Shown here piece by piece: positions 8,816 through 16,725 of a DNA stretch of 32,571 bases. Source of the stretch: Marivivens sp. (GTDB taxonomy: Bacteria; Pseudomonadota; Alphaproteobacteria; Rhodobacterales; Rhodobacteraceae). The translations under genes and the position numbers were made by a program. The notes beneath the pieces were generated by a model. The model saw nothing but the letters and a program-made list of their open reading frames with translations. It made no database searches and was not told the origin of the DNA. Location of the stretch: the NCBI GenBank assembly GCA_030827165.1, contig JAURFB010000025.1, forward strand, positions 1 to 32,571. Direction: 5' to 3'. The first letter of the stretch is position 1; every line of letters starts with the position of its first letter.

Positions 8816-10237
8816 ATGTCGTCAGACGCTTTCCGCCCCTTTGAAACCGCCCTGGATCAGGAGAGCGCGCTCAGGCTCTTGCGCCAGGCCACTGAGGGCG
8901 CGGACGATGGCGAGCTCTTTCTTGAGCGGCGGCGCTCGGAAGTGATCTCATTTGACGACGGTCGCGTGAAAACCGCCAGCTTTGATGCCTCGGAAGGCTT
9001 TGGCCTGCGGGCAGTGCGTGGCGAGACCGCCGGCTATGCCCATTCGACCACGCTGGATGAAAAGGCGCTCAAGCGCGCTGTGGCCACCACGCGGCTGGCC
9101 GTGGGCAGCGGCGGAGGCACTCTGGCCGAGGCCCCGCGCGCGACAAACCGCAAGCTTTATACCGATGCCGATCCGATGCTGGGGGTCAGCTTTCCCGCCA
9201 AGGTCGATCTGCTGGCCGAGATCGACACCTATGCCCGCGGGCTTGATTCGAGCGTCGTGCAGGTTTCGGCCTCGGTCGCGGCCTCGCTTCAGGAAGTTGT
9301 GATCTTGCGCCCCGAAGGCACGCTTGTCACCGATATCCGGCCGATGGCGCGGCTGAATGTCTCGGTGATCGTCGAAAAAGACGGGCGGCGCGAAAGCGGC
9401 GGCGCGGGCGGCGGCGGACGGGTGGACCTGAGCGGCGTGATCGCCACCGATGTCTGGCAGGGCCATGTGCGCGAGGCGCTGCGGATCGCACGGGTCAACC
9501 TCGAGGCGGAGCCTGCGCCAGCCGGGGTTATGGATGTGGTGCTGGGCAATGGCTGGCCGGGGATCCTTTTGCATGAGGCGGTCGGCCACGGGCTTGAGGG
9601 TGATTTCAACCGCAAGGGCACCAGCGCCTTCGCCGGGCTTTTGGGCCAGAGGGTCGCCGCGCCGAGCGTGACTGTCTTGGATGACGGGACAATCCCCGAC
9701 CGTCGCGGGTCGATCACGGTCGACGACGAAGGCACGCCGAGCCAGAAGAACGTGCTGATCGAGGACGGCATCCTCGTGGGCTATATGCAGGATCGGCAGA
9801 ATGCGCGGCTGATGGGTGTTGCGGCCACTGGCAACGGCCGCCGCGAAAGCTATGCCCATGCCCCGATGCCGCGGATGACGAATACCTACATGCTTTCCGG
9901 CAAAGCCGATCCGGCGGCGATGGTGGCCGACCTTGGGGACGGCATCTATGCGGTCGGCTTCGGAGGCGGGCAGGTGGATATCACCAACGGCAAGTTTGTT
10001 TTCAGCTGCACCGAGGCCTATCGGGTCAAGAACGGCAAGATCGGCGCGCCGGTGAAAGGCGCGACGCTGATCGGCGACGGCCCGACGGCCTTGCGCCAGA
10101 TCCGGGCCATCGGCAACGACTTGGCTCTTGATCCCGGCATCGGCAATTGCGGCAAGGCGGGGCAATGGGTTCCTGTGGGCGTGGGCCAGCCAAGCCTGTT
10201 GATCGGCGGGCTGACCATTGGCGGGGCTGGCGGCTAG
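8816..10237 (+). CDS. tldD: TldD metalloprotease subunit (PmbA/TldD family)
   Basis: A 473-aa protein. TldD partners with TldE/PmbA to make a heterodimeric zinc protease that degrades unfolded peptides and processes modified peptides such as microcins and CcdA antitoxin. The zinc motif HExxxH is seen as HEAVGHGLEGD at residues 253-263, and the family blocks GFGLRAVRG, RKGTSAFAG and SCTEAYRVKNGKIG are in order. The start MSSDAFRPFETAL has GAGGAAT upstream; the open frame extends further 5' but without family similarity. It is divergent from ctaC. Its TldE partner is not in the window. Confidence 0.96.
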   Translation: MSSDAFRPFETALDQESALRLLRQATEGADDGELFLERRRSEVISFDDGRVKTASFDASEGFGLRAVRGETAGYAHSTTLDEKALKRAVATTRLAVGSGGGTLAEAPRATNRKLYTDADPMLGVSFPAKVDLLAEIDTYARGLDSSVVQVSASVAASLQEVVILRPEGTLVTDIRPMARLNVSVIVEKDGRRESGGAGGGGRVDLSGVIATDVWQGHVREALRIARVNLEAEPAPAGVMDVVLGNGWPGILLHEAVGHGLEGDFNRKGTSAFAGLLGQRVAAPSVTVLDDGTIPDRRGSITVDDEGTPSQKNVLIEDGILVGYMQDRQNARLMGVAATGNGRRESYAHAPMPRMTNTYMLSGKADPAAMVADLGDGIYAVGFGGGQVDITNGKFVFSCTEAYRVKNGKIGAPVKGATLIGDGPTALRQIRAIGNDLALDPGIGNCGKAGQWVPVGVGQPSLLIGGLTIGGAGG

Positions 10238-10318
10238 GACGCGCAAATATCTGCCGGGGCTTTACTTGTAGTCAACCATTCGGGCTCTAGAGATGTCTGG
10301 CAACAGACGGAGGGCCGG

Positions 10319-11464
10319 ATGACAGGAGACAACAGCTCTTCCACTCACCCCCCACTCCCACCCACCACGGAAGCTGACCGGTTTTCGGCGCTCCGTCTGT
10401 TGCGCTCAAGACGGGTCGGGATTTCCACCTATTATCGCCTCCTCAGCGAACACCAGTCGGCGGGCCAGGCGCTGGATGCCCTGCCCCGGCTGGCCCGTGA
10501 CGCGGGAATCAGCGATTACGCGATTTGCCCAGAGGGTGTGATCGCCGCCGAGATGAAGGCCGGAAAGGCGGCGCAGGCGCGGCTGATCTTTCGCGGCGAG
10601 ACGGATTATCCCGATGTGCTGGCCGACCTTCCCGATGCGCCGCCGATGCTCTGGGCGGTCGGCAAGGCCGATCTTCTCCACCGTCGGATCGTCGCCATCG
10701 TCGGCGCGCGCAGCGCCTCTTCGCTTGGCCTGCGCATGGCGCGGCGGATGGCGGCCGAGCTGGCCGAGGAGGGAATCGTCGTGGTTTCCGGCCTTGCCCG
10801 CGGGATCGACGCCGAGGCGCACCGCGAGACATTGAAAAGCGGCACGATCGCGGTGATGGCGGGCGGGGTCGACCACATCTATCCGCAGGAAAACGCCGCC
10901 CTCACCCATGATATCGGGCATTTCGGCCTGCGCCTGTCGGAGCAACCGATGGGCCTGAAGCCGCAGGCGCGGCATTTCCCGGTGCGCAACCGGCTGATCG
11001 CGGGTCTTGCGCGGGCGGTCGTGGTGATCGAGGCGGCGGCGAAATCGGGCAGCCTGATCACCGCCGAGGCCGCGCTGGCGATCGGCCGCGACGTTGTGGC
11101 CGTGCCGGGGCACCCGTTCGACGCCCGCTCGGGCGGCTGCAACCACCTGATCCGCGATGGCGCGGTTCTGGTGCGGTCGGCGGCGGACGTGATCGAAGTG
11201 CTGAACGCCCAGCCACAACAGATCGCCGCGAACACGCGCCTCGCGCCCGAGCCCATCACACCCCGCTCCGCGCGGAGCCTGCGGGAAACGGCCGATCTGC
11301 ACCGGCAAATCCTCGCCCGTCTCGGCCCGTCGCCGCTGGCCGAGGATCAACTCATCCGCGACATCGCCGCATCGGCGGCGACAGTCTCGCCGATCCTGCT
11401 CGACCTCGAACTTGCGGGCCGTATCCACCGCCAGCCGGGGGGCCTTTTGGCGCGGGTCGACTAG
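10319..11464 (+). CDS. dprA: DNA-processing protein DprA/Smf
   Basis: A 381-aa protein that loads RecA on incoming single-stranded DNA during transformation. An N-terminal SAM-like helical region (about 20-75) precedes the Rossmann fold, which starts at VAIVGARSASSLGLRMARR and continues with VVSGLARGIDAEAH, AVMAGGVDHIYPQEN, EQPMGLKPQARHFPVRNRLIAGL (split here only for description) and SGSLITAEAAL. The C-terminal winged-helix domain, typical of DprA, ends the protein. A GGAGGG site lies just before the ATG. DprA is conserved widely even in bacteria not known to be competent, so competence cannot be concluded. A terminator-like hairpin follows. Confidence 0.95.
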   Translation: MTGDNSSSTHPPLPPTTEADRFSALRLLRSRRVGISTYYRLLSEHQSAGQALDALPRLARDAGISDYAICPEGVIAAEMKAGKAAQARLIFRGETDYPDVLADLPDAPPMLWAVGKADLLHRRIVAIVGARSASSLGLRMARRMAAELAEEGIVVVSGLARGIDAEAHRETLKSGTIAVMAGGVDHIYPQENAALTHDIGHFGLRLSEQPMGLKPQARHFPVRNRLIAGLARAVVVIEAAAKSGSLITAEAALAIGRDVVAVPGHPFDARSGGCNHLIRDGAVLVRSAADVIEVLNAQPQQIAANTRLAPEPITPRSARSLRETADLHRQILARLGPSPLAEDQLIRDIAASAATVSPILLDLELAGRIHRQPGGLLARVD

Positions 11465-11481
11465 GGCCACACGGCGAAATG

Positions 11482-11506
11482 GCGGCGCCTGCAGGCCGCA
11501 TTTTTC
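11482..11506 (+). terminator. Probable intrinsic terminator after dprA
   Basis: GCGGC pairs with GCCGC (5 bp) around an 8-nt loop that is itself self-complementary, and the stem is followed at once by ATTTTT. It lies 18 nt after the dprA stop and about 100 nt before topA, so topA probably has its own promoter. Confidence 0.55.
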
Positions 11507-11605
11507 CACCAAGCTACATCTCGCCCGATCAGTGGATTGACAATACCTCGCGGCCTCACTCATGGTGCGCGACCTGAACAGAACCCCCAGTATTCAAGGT
11601 AGCAG

Positions 11606-14170
11606 ATGCCCGTAGTAGTTGTTGAATCCCCGGCTAAGGCCAAGACAATCAACAAGTATCTCGGCTCAGAATATACTGTCCTTGCCTCTTATGGCCATGT
11701 CCGCGACCTGCCTGCCAAGGATGGTTCGGTCGATCCCGAGCAGGGATTCGCGATGGAATGGGAGATCACCACCGACAGCAAGAAACACGTCAAAGCGATT
11801 GCCGATGCGCTGAAAGACGACCCTACCCTGATCCTCGCCACCGACCCCGACCGCGAAGGCGAGGCGATCAGCTGGCACCTGCGCGAGGCGCTCACCGCCC
11901 GCAAGGCGATCAAGAAAGATACCGCCGTCAGCCGCGTCACCTTCAACGCCATCACCAAATCGGCCGTGACCGATGCGATGGCCCACCCGCGCGAGATCGA
12001 CGCGCCCTTGGTCGAGGCCTATCTGGCCCGCCGCGCCCTCGATTACCTCGTCGGGTTCAACCTTTCGCCGGTCCTGTGGCGCAAGCTGCCGGGAGCGAAA
12101 TCGGCCGGCCGCGTGCAATCGGTCTGCCTGCGGCTGATCGTCGAGCGCGAGATGGAGATCGAGGCCTTCCGCGCGCAGGAATACTGGTCGGTTACGGCGC
12201 GGCTGAAGAACCCGCGCGGGCAGGAATTCGAGGCGCGGCTGGTGAGCCTTGCCGGCAAGAAGCTTGAGAAATTCGATCTCGCGGATGCGATGCGGGCCGA
12301 GATGGCGGTCCGCGCCGTGGAAAGCCGCGATCTGGCGGTGCGCTCGGTCGAGGCCAAGCCTGCGACCCGCAACCCCGCCCCGCCCTTCATGACCTCGACC
12401 CTTCAACAAGAAGCGAGCCGCAAGTTCGGCATGGGTGCGCGGCAGACCATGTCGGCCGCCCAGCGCCTCTACGAGGCCGGCCACATCACCTATATGCGAA
12501 CCGACGGGATCGACATGGCCCCCGAGGCTGTCATGGCCGCGCGGGACGCAATCAAGGATCGCTTTGGCGGCGATTACCTTCCCGCCAGCCCACGGATGTA
12601 CAAGAACAAGGCCAAAAACGCGCAAGAGGCGCACGAGTGTATCCGCCCGACCGATATGCGCCTTACCGCCGAAAAGCTGCGCACCACCGACGCCGATCAG
12701 CGCAAGCTTTATGATCTGATCTACAAGCGCACCATCGCCAGCCAGATGGCCGCCGCGCGGCTCGAGCGCACCTCGGTCGATATCGCCAGCGACGACGAGC
12801 AGGTGATCCTGCGGGCCACCGGTCAGGTTGTCCTGTTCGACGGCTTCATCGCCATCTACGAAGAGGGCCGCGACGACAACGGCGAGGATGACGAAGGCCG
12901 CCTGCCACAGCTTGCAAGCGGCGAGAAGGCCGACAAGCTCGCCGTCACGCCGGAGCAGCATTTCACCCAGGCTCCGCCGCGCTATACCGAGGCGACGCTG
13001 GTGAAGCGCATGGAAGAGCTGGGCATCGGCCGCCCCTCGACCTATGCCTCGATCGTCACGACGATTCAGGAACGCGACTATGTTGCCAAAGACAAGGGCC
13101 GCCTGATCCCGCAGGACAAGGGTCGGCTCGTGACTGCCTTTCTGTCCAACTATTTCCGCCGCTATGTCGAATATGATTTCACCGCCGGGCTCGAGGACGA
13201 GCTTGACGAGGTGAGCGCGGGCGGGGCCGATTACAAGGACGTTCTGGGCCGGTTCTGGCGCGATTTCTCGGCGGCGCTGGCCGAGACATCCGAGCTGCGG
13301 ATCACCGACGTGCTCGACAAGATCAACGAGGTGCTGGCGCCGCACCTGTTCCCGCCGACCGAGGACGGCAGCGATCCGCGCCTCTGCCCGACCTGCGGCA
13401 AGGGCCAGCTTTCCATGCGGACGGCGCGTTCGGGCGGCGCCTTTATCGGTTGCTCGAACTATCCCGAATGCCGCTATACCCGCCCCTTCGGCCCGCCGGG
13501 CGCCGAAGACAGCGCGATCCCGCCCGACGGGCGCCTTCTGGGCCACGACGACGGCGATGCGATCACGTTGCGCGATGGCCGGTTCGGGCCTTACGTACAG
13601 CGCGGCGAGGCCACCGAAGAGACGCCCAAGCCGCCGCGGGCGAGCCTGCCCAAGGGCTGGTCGGCGCCCGACATGACGCTTGAAAAGGCGCTCATGCTTC
13701 TCAACCTGCCGCGCGAGATCGGGCCGCACCCTGATGACGGCGTGATGATCGAAACGGCCATCGGCCGGTTTGGGCCCTATGTGAAGCACGGTAGCGTCTA
13801 TGCCAATATCAAGGACGCCGACGAGGTGTTCACCATCGGCATGAACCGTGCTGTCGAGGTTTTGGCGCAGAAAGCGGCAAGCCGCCGTGGCGGCGGCGCG
13901 ACCGCGGCCCCGCTCAAGGAGCTGGGCGAACACCCTTCTGGTGGGGCGATGGTGGTGATGGCCGGGCGCTATGGCCCCTATGTCAAATGGGAAAAGGTCA
14001 ACGCGACCCTGCCCAAGGGGACAGAGCCGGCCGATGTGACGGCGGACATGGCCATTGAGATCGTGAACGCCAAGGCCTCGAAGGGCGGCAAGAAGAAACC
14101 CCCCGCCAAGAAAGCCCCCGCGAAAAAGCCCGCCGCCAAAAAAGCCGCCCCCAAGGCCAGGAAGAAATAG
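11606..14170 (+). CDS. topA: DNA topoisomerase I
   Basis: An 854-aa type IA topoisomerase that relaxes negative supercoils. The Toprim domain starts at once (VVVVESPAKAKTINKYLG) and carries the acidic DPDREGEAISWHL motif. The catalytic tyrosine is Tyr296 in ITYMRTDGID. A four-cysteine zinc ribbon (LCPTCGKGQL and FIGCSNYPECRYTRPF) begins near residue 593. Three topoisomerase-I C-terminal repeats follow, each with a G-R-F/Y-GPYV core. The protein ends in a Lys/Ala/Pro-rich tail of about 30 residues that resembles histone H1-like DNA-binding tails and is common in alphaproteobacterial TopA. AAGGT lies before the ATG. A GC hairpin follows the stop. Confidence 0.98.
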   Translation: MPVVVVESPAKAKTINKYLGSEYTVLASYGHVRDLPAKDGSVDPEQGFAMEWEITTDSKKHVKAIADALKDDPTLILATDPDREGEAISWHLREALTARKAIKKDTAVSRVTFNAITKSAVTDAMAHPREIDAPLVEAYLARRALDYLVGFNLSPVLWRKLPGAKSAGRVQSVCLRLIVEREMEIEAFRAQEYWSVTARLKNPRGQEFEARLVSLAGKKLEKFDLADAMRAEMAVRAVESRDLAVRSVEAKPATRNPAPPFMTSTLQQEASRKFGMGARQTMSAAQRLYEAGHITYMRTDGIDMAPEAVMAARDAIKDRFGGDYLPASPRMYKNKAKNAQEAHECIRPTDMRLTAEKLRTTDADQRKLYDLIYKRTIASQMAAARLERTSVDIASDDEQVILRATGQVVLFDGFIAIYEEGRDDNGEDDEGRLPQLASGEKADKLAVTPEQHFTQAPPRYTEATLVKRMEELGIGRPSTYASIVTTIQERDYVAKDKGRLIPQDKGRLVTAFLSNYFRRYVEYDFTAGLEDELDEVSAGGADYKDVLGRFWRDFSAALAETSELRITDVLDKINEVLAPHLFPPTEDGSDPRLCPTCGKGQLSMRTARSGGAFIGCSNYPECRYTRPFGPPGAEDSAIPPDGRLLGHDDGDAITLRDGRFGPYVQRGEATEETPKPPRASLPKGWSAPDMTLEKALMLLNLPREIGPHPDDGVMIETAIGRFGPYVKHGSVYANIKDADEVFTIGMNRAVEVLAQKAASRRGGGATAAPLKELGEHPSGGAMVVMAGRYGPYVKWEKVNATLPKGTEPADVTADMAIEIVNAKASKGGKKKPPAKKAPAKKPAAKKAAPKARKK

Positions 14171-14186
14171 CTCTGACGGCGTTTCA

Positions 14187-14216
14187 GGGGCGGGCCGAGA
14201 TTGACTCCCGCCCCCC
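14187..14216 (+). terminator. GC hairpin after topA, possible terminator
   Basis: GGGGCGGG at 14187-14194 pairs perfectly with CCCGCCCC at 14207-14214 across a 12-nt loop, followed by CCTCTT. It starts 17 nt after the topA stop and ends 44 nt before scoA. The tail is only partly T-rich, so termination is plausible rather than sure. Confidence 0.45.
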
Positions 14217-14257
14217 TCTTGGCAACAACGGGCGGCGAAACGTCTACGGAGACTCCC

Positions 14258-14962
14258 ATGAACAAGATCTATGGTTCTGCGGCGGAGGCCCTCGACGGGC
14301 TTTTGCACGACGGAATGCTTATTGCCGCGGGCGGCTTTGGCCTGTGCGGCATCCCCGAGCTTCTTCTGAGCGCGATCCGCGACGCGGGCACGACGAATCT
14401 GACCTTTGCCTCGAACAATGCGGGGGTTGATGATTTCGGGATCGGTATCCTTTTGCAGACCCGTCAGGTGAAGAAGATGATCTCGTCCTACGTGGGCGAG
14501 AACGCCGAGTTCATGCGCCAGTATCTCTCGGGCGAATTGGAGCTTGAGTTCAACCCCCAAGGCACGCTGGCCGAGCGGATGCGCGCGGGCGGCGCGGGCA
14601 TCCCAGGCTTCTATACCAAGACGGGTGTCGGCACGGTTATTGCCGAGGGTAAGGAACACAAGGATTTCGACGGCCAGACCTATATCCTCGAGGAAGGCAT
14701 CTTTGCCGACCTGTCGATCGTGAAGGCCTGGAAGGCGGATGCGACCGGCAACCTCGTCTTCCGCAAGACCGCCCGCAACTTCAACCCGCCCGCCGCGATG
14801 TGCGGCAAGGTTTGCGTGGTCGAGGTCGAAGAGATCGTGCCGACCGGTTCGCTCGATCCCGATGCCATCCACCTGCCCGGCATCTATGTCCATCGCATCG
14901 TGCAGGGCGCGCATGAAAAGCGCATCGAACAGCGCACCACCCGCAAGAAGGAGACCGTCTGA
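14258..14962 (+). CDS. scoA: 3-oxoacid CoA-transferase subunit A
   Basis: A 234-aa alpha subunit of succinyl-CoA:3-ketoacid CoA-transferase, which moves CoA from succinyl-CoA to acetoacetate in ketone-body and possibly polyhydroxybutyrate breakdown. The family signature [12 protein letters not shown] follows the N-terminal helix, and [11 protein letters not shown] and [11 protein letters not shown] are typical downstream blocks. The catalytic glutamate is in the partner subunit. The start [12 protein letters not shown] was chosen because GGAG lies 7 nt upstream; an open frame 19 codons longer lacks support. Its stop shares a base with the scoB start (TGATG), so the two subunits are translationally coupled. 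Acetoacetate as substrate is inferred from family similarity. Confidence 0.95.
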   Translation: MNKIYGSAAEALDGLLHDGMLIAAGGFGLCGIPELLLSAIRDAGTTNLTFASNNAGVDDFGIGILLQTRQVKKMISSYVGENAEFMRQYLSGELELEFNPQGTLAERMRAGGAGIPGFYTKTGVGTVIAEGKEHKDFDGQTYILEEGIFADLSIVKAWKADATGNLVFRKTARNFNPPAAMCGKVCVVEVEEIVPTGSLDPDAIHLPGIYVHRIVQGAHEKRIEQRTTRKKETV

Positions 14963-15588
14963 TGCCTTGGGATCGTAATCAGATGGCCGAGCGGGCCGCA
15001 AAAGAGCTTGAGGACGGGATGTATGTGAACCTCGGCATCGGGATTCCGACGCTGGTGTCGAACTATATCCCCAAGGGCGTGAACGTCACGCTGCAGTCCG
15101 AGAACGGAATGCTGGGCATGGGGCCCTTCCCGGTCGAGGGCGAGGAAGATGCCGACCTCATCAACGCGGGCAAGCAGACGATTACCGAGCTGCCACAGAC
15201 CGCCTATTTCGATAGCGCGACCTCGTTCGGCATGATCCGTGGTGGCAAGATCGCGATGGCCATTCTTGGCGCGATGGAAGTGAGCGAGAAGGGCGACCTC
15301 GCCAACTGGATGATCCCCGGCAAGCTCGTGAAGGGCATGGGCGGGGCGATGGACCTTGTGGCCGGGGTTGGCCGGGTGGTGGTTGTGATGGATCACACCT
15401 CCAAGCATGGCGAGTCGAAGGTTCTGAAGGAATGCACCCTGCCCTTGACCGGCAAGGCTGTGGTCGATCGGATCATCACCAACCTTGGGGTGCTCGATGT
15501 GACCCACAAGGGCCTGCACATTGTCGAGCTCGCGCCGGGTGTCAGCCGCGACGAGATGATCGCCGCGACCGAGGCGAATATCGTTTAA
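14962..15588 (+). CDS. scoB: 3-oxoacid CoA-transferase subunit B
   Basis: A 208-aa beta subunit of the same CoA-transferase. It carries the catalytic Glu47 in the conserved [10 protein letters not shown] motif, which forms the glutamyl-CoA thioester, preceded by [17 protein letters not shown]. The C-terminal segment with [16 protein letters not shown] and CTLPLTGK is typical. The length is normal for the split-subunit form. After its stop the base composition drops abruptly into the AT-rich patch, and a weak hairpin with a short T-run begins 3 nt downstream. Confidence 0.96.
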   Translation: MPWDRNQMAERAAKELEDGMYVNLGIGIPTLVSNYIPKGVNVTLQSENGMLGMGPFPVEGEEDADLINAGKQTITELPQTAYFDSATSFGMIRGGKIAMAILGAMEVSEKGDLANWMIPGKLVKGMGGAMDLVAGVGRVVVVMDHTSKHGESKVLKECTLPLTGKAVVDRIITNLGVLDVTHKGLHIVELAPGVSRDEMIAATEANIV

Positions 15589-15591
15589 ATT

Positions 15592-15620
15592 AAGAGATGG
15601 GATATTCGATATACTCTTTT
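15592..15620 (+). terminator. AT-rich hairpin after scoB, possible terminator
   Basis: AAGAG at 15592-15596 pairs with CTCTT at 15614-15618, with an inner ATAT/ATAT stem around TCG, and the 3' arm runs into TTTT. The stem is weak but is placed directly after the scoB stop. Confidence 0.3.
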
Positions 15621-15794
15621 AACCTTCGGGGGATTCTTTGCATTGCCCCTGAATTGGACGGAATAATCGGCGGGTAAAGGTAAATTGGCTGGGTACTGGA
15701 ATGTATTGGAGATGCAATAAAATCGGTGTAAGCGCAGCACACATTAGTCAGTTTCTCATTCTTTTTGGACCTAACATTTAGTCAAATTCGACAA

Positions 15795-15809
15795 GTTCTT
15801 TCAAAGTTC
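15795..15809 (+). promoter_or_regulatory. LexA-type SOS box (GTTC-N7-GTTC)
   Basis: GTTC at 15795-15798 and GTTC at 15806-15809 are separated by exactly 7 nt (TTTCAAA). This direct repeat is the known LexA operator of alphaproteobacteria. It ends 29 nt before the preferred start of the unknown coiled-coil gene, where a repressor could block initiation. Eight fixed bases will occur by chance about once per 65 kb per strand, so placement rather than sequence alone supports it. Confidence 0.5.
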
Positions 15810-15838
15810 TGACTGAAGAGGAGATGAAGGTAGAAGCT

Positions 15839-16159
15839 ATGGCAAAGAAGAGCAAAAAAAACGACAAGAGGCTCATGGAGACTGCAATCGCTTTAGAGAT
15901 TGCTAAGTTTCAGAGAGACAGCCTTAAAGCCCAGGTCGAACAACTCAAAGTACAGCTCAATGCTGCCGCTGTCCGCGCCGAACGTGCAGAAGACCGCTTA
16001 CATGAAACAACGGTTATGTTATCAAAGCTAAGTTTACAAGCCACTTCCCACGCGGTCAAATCGACCATTCAAGAAGTACTTGTCGAAGGCAGAACAATCC
16101 TGCGGCTCATGGACCCCATAAATTCCCCTCCGGCGATTGGAGGTGCGCGGCAAAAATAA
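15839..16159 (+). CDS. Hypothetical coiled-coil protein in AT-rich patch
   Basis: A 106-aa protein I do not recognise. It starts MAKKSKKNDKRLMETAIALE, a lysine-rich head, then shows a long amphipathic helix from about residue 8 to 75 with heptad-like Leu/Ala spacing (SLKAQVEQLKVQLNAAAVRA), which suggests a coiled coil, and a Pro/Gly-rich end. There is no signal peptide or membrane segment. The start at 15839 has AAGG 8 nt upstream; an ATG at 15824 directly abuts GAGGAG with no spacing and seems less likely. Codon use (TTA, AGA, AAA) differs from the GC-rich neighbours, suggesting transfer or low expression. A LexA-type box lies just upstream, so damage-inducible expression is possible. Confidence 0.65.
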   Translation: MAKKSKKNDKRLMETAIALEIAKFQRDSLKAQVEQLKVQLNAAAVRAERAEDRLHETTVMLSKLSLQATSHAVKSTIQEVLVEGRTILRLMDPINSPPAIGGARQK

Positions 16160-16361
16160 ATCTCTAGGTCTTTAGACTGTTTCGTTTATTACTATCTCAT
16201 CAATAATCGATCGCGTGCAAACCGGTAGTGTAAAGATGACTGTCCATCTCGGAGCTGAGATATGCTAATCGGGTGGTAGGCAGTTAGGAAATTTGGAAAA
16301 AATTTTTATTCTGATATTCATCGAGCGCATAGATTATTTCAACTCACATTTCTATTGAGAT

Positions 16362-16390
16362 TTGACAGGTAACTGTTACCTAAATAGAAA
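16362..16390 (+). promoter_or_regulatory. Promoter-like site with palindromic operator candidate
   Basis: A perfect TTGACA (16362-16367) is followed after 17 nt by TAGAAA (16385-16390), a weak -10. The spacer is largely the palindrome AGGTAAC-T-GTTACCT (16367-16381, 7-bp arms). A dimeric repressor bound there would occlude polymerase. No clear gene follows on the plus strand except a 37-codon open frame at 16426, so the target is unknown. Confidence 0.35.
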
Positions 16391-16470
16391 AACATAAATA
16401 TAAATTTCCTGATGTTTTGGTTACGATGAGCCCTGCTATTTCCTCTTTTCTACTTCCACTTTCGTTTATG

Positions 16471-16641
16471 TTAACCTTCAACTGCGACAACAATAACTAT
16501 GAGCGGGTCCCCTTCCTCAACCAAAATATCGAAGTCTGAGAGTTTTAGGCCTCCCCCTAATAGATTGATCCCCAACTCATCGACCGTTCTGAGGCTAATA
16601 TATTGGTCAATAAATATGCGATTTTTTTCTGATAATCTTTT
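16471..16641 (-). pseudogene. Possible 3' remnant of an unrecognised gene
   Basis: A minus-strand frame of about 55 codons reads like real protein near its end (RTVDELGINLLGGG, then KLSDFDILVEEGDPLIVIV) before a TAA stop. No ATG or GTG start with a ribosome site exists inside the AT-rich DNA; the open frame continues only by crossing the GC-rich repeat into antisense hrpB. This is what a gene truncated at its 5' end by a boundary at 16650 would look like. The family is not recognised, and chance cannot be excluded for so short a segment. Confidence 0.2.
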
Positions 16642-16691
16642 AGCTGTGAAATACTCCGGGGGAGCGCCGCAGGCGCGGGGGCAGAGCCCCC
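16636..16691 (+). repeat. Dispersed GC-hairpin repeat, copy A
   Basis: TCTTTTAGCTGTGAAATACT, then CCGGGGG, a small stem GCGCC-GCA-GGCGC (16664-16676), then the stem GGGGGC-AGA-GCCCCC (16677-16691). The same order and sense occur in copies at 20694-20747 (minus) and 25061-25120 (plus). This copy marks the border between the AT-rich patch and hrpB and ends 34 nt before the hrpB start. Confidence 0.75.
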
Positions 16692-16725
16692 TTGGACAGC
16701 GCCCCCTCTCGCGCCATAAGAGGCC

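Larger units (their letters stand above)
16160..16650. other. AT-rich non-coding stretch
   Basis: No convincing gene fills this 490-nt stretch. Sampled 60-nt lines are 37% and 28% G+C against 67% in a line of hrpB. It contains a small inverted repeat (ATCTC at 16246-16250 with GAGAT at 16257-16261), a promoter-like site with a palindrome (16362-16390), a 37-codon open frame at 16426-16539 without a good ribosome site, and a possible reading-frame remnant on the minus strand. It ends sharply at a GC-rich dispersed repeat. Confidence 0.6.

Noticed and set aside
11666-15001. A 1111-codon open frame on the minus strand
   Set aside because: It is antisense to topA, scoA and the start of scoB, which are certain genes; its sequence is low-complexity Gly/Ala/Arg/His-rich with no recognisable domain. 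Long antisense frames are expected in GC-rich coding DNA.
16426-16539. A 37-codon open frame with a hydrophobic head ending in Cys20 as a lipoprotein gene
   Set aside because: The residue before the cysteine is Asn, which does not fit a lipobox, and there is no good ribosome site.
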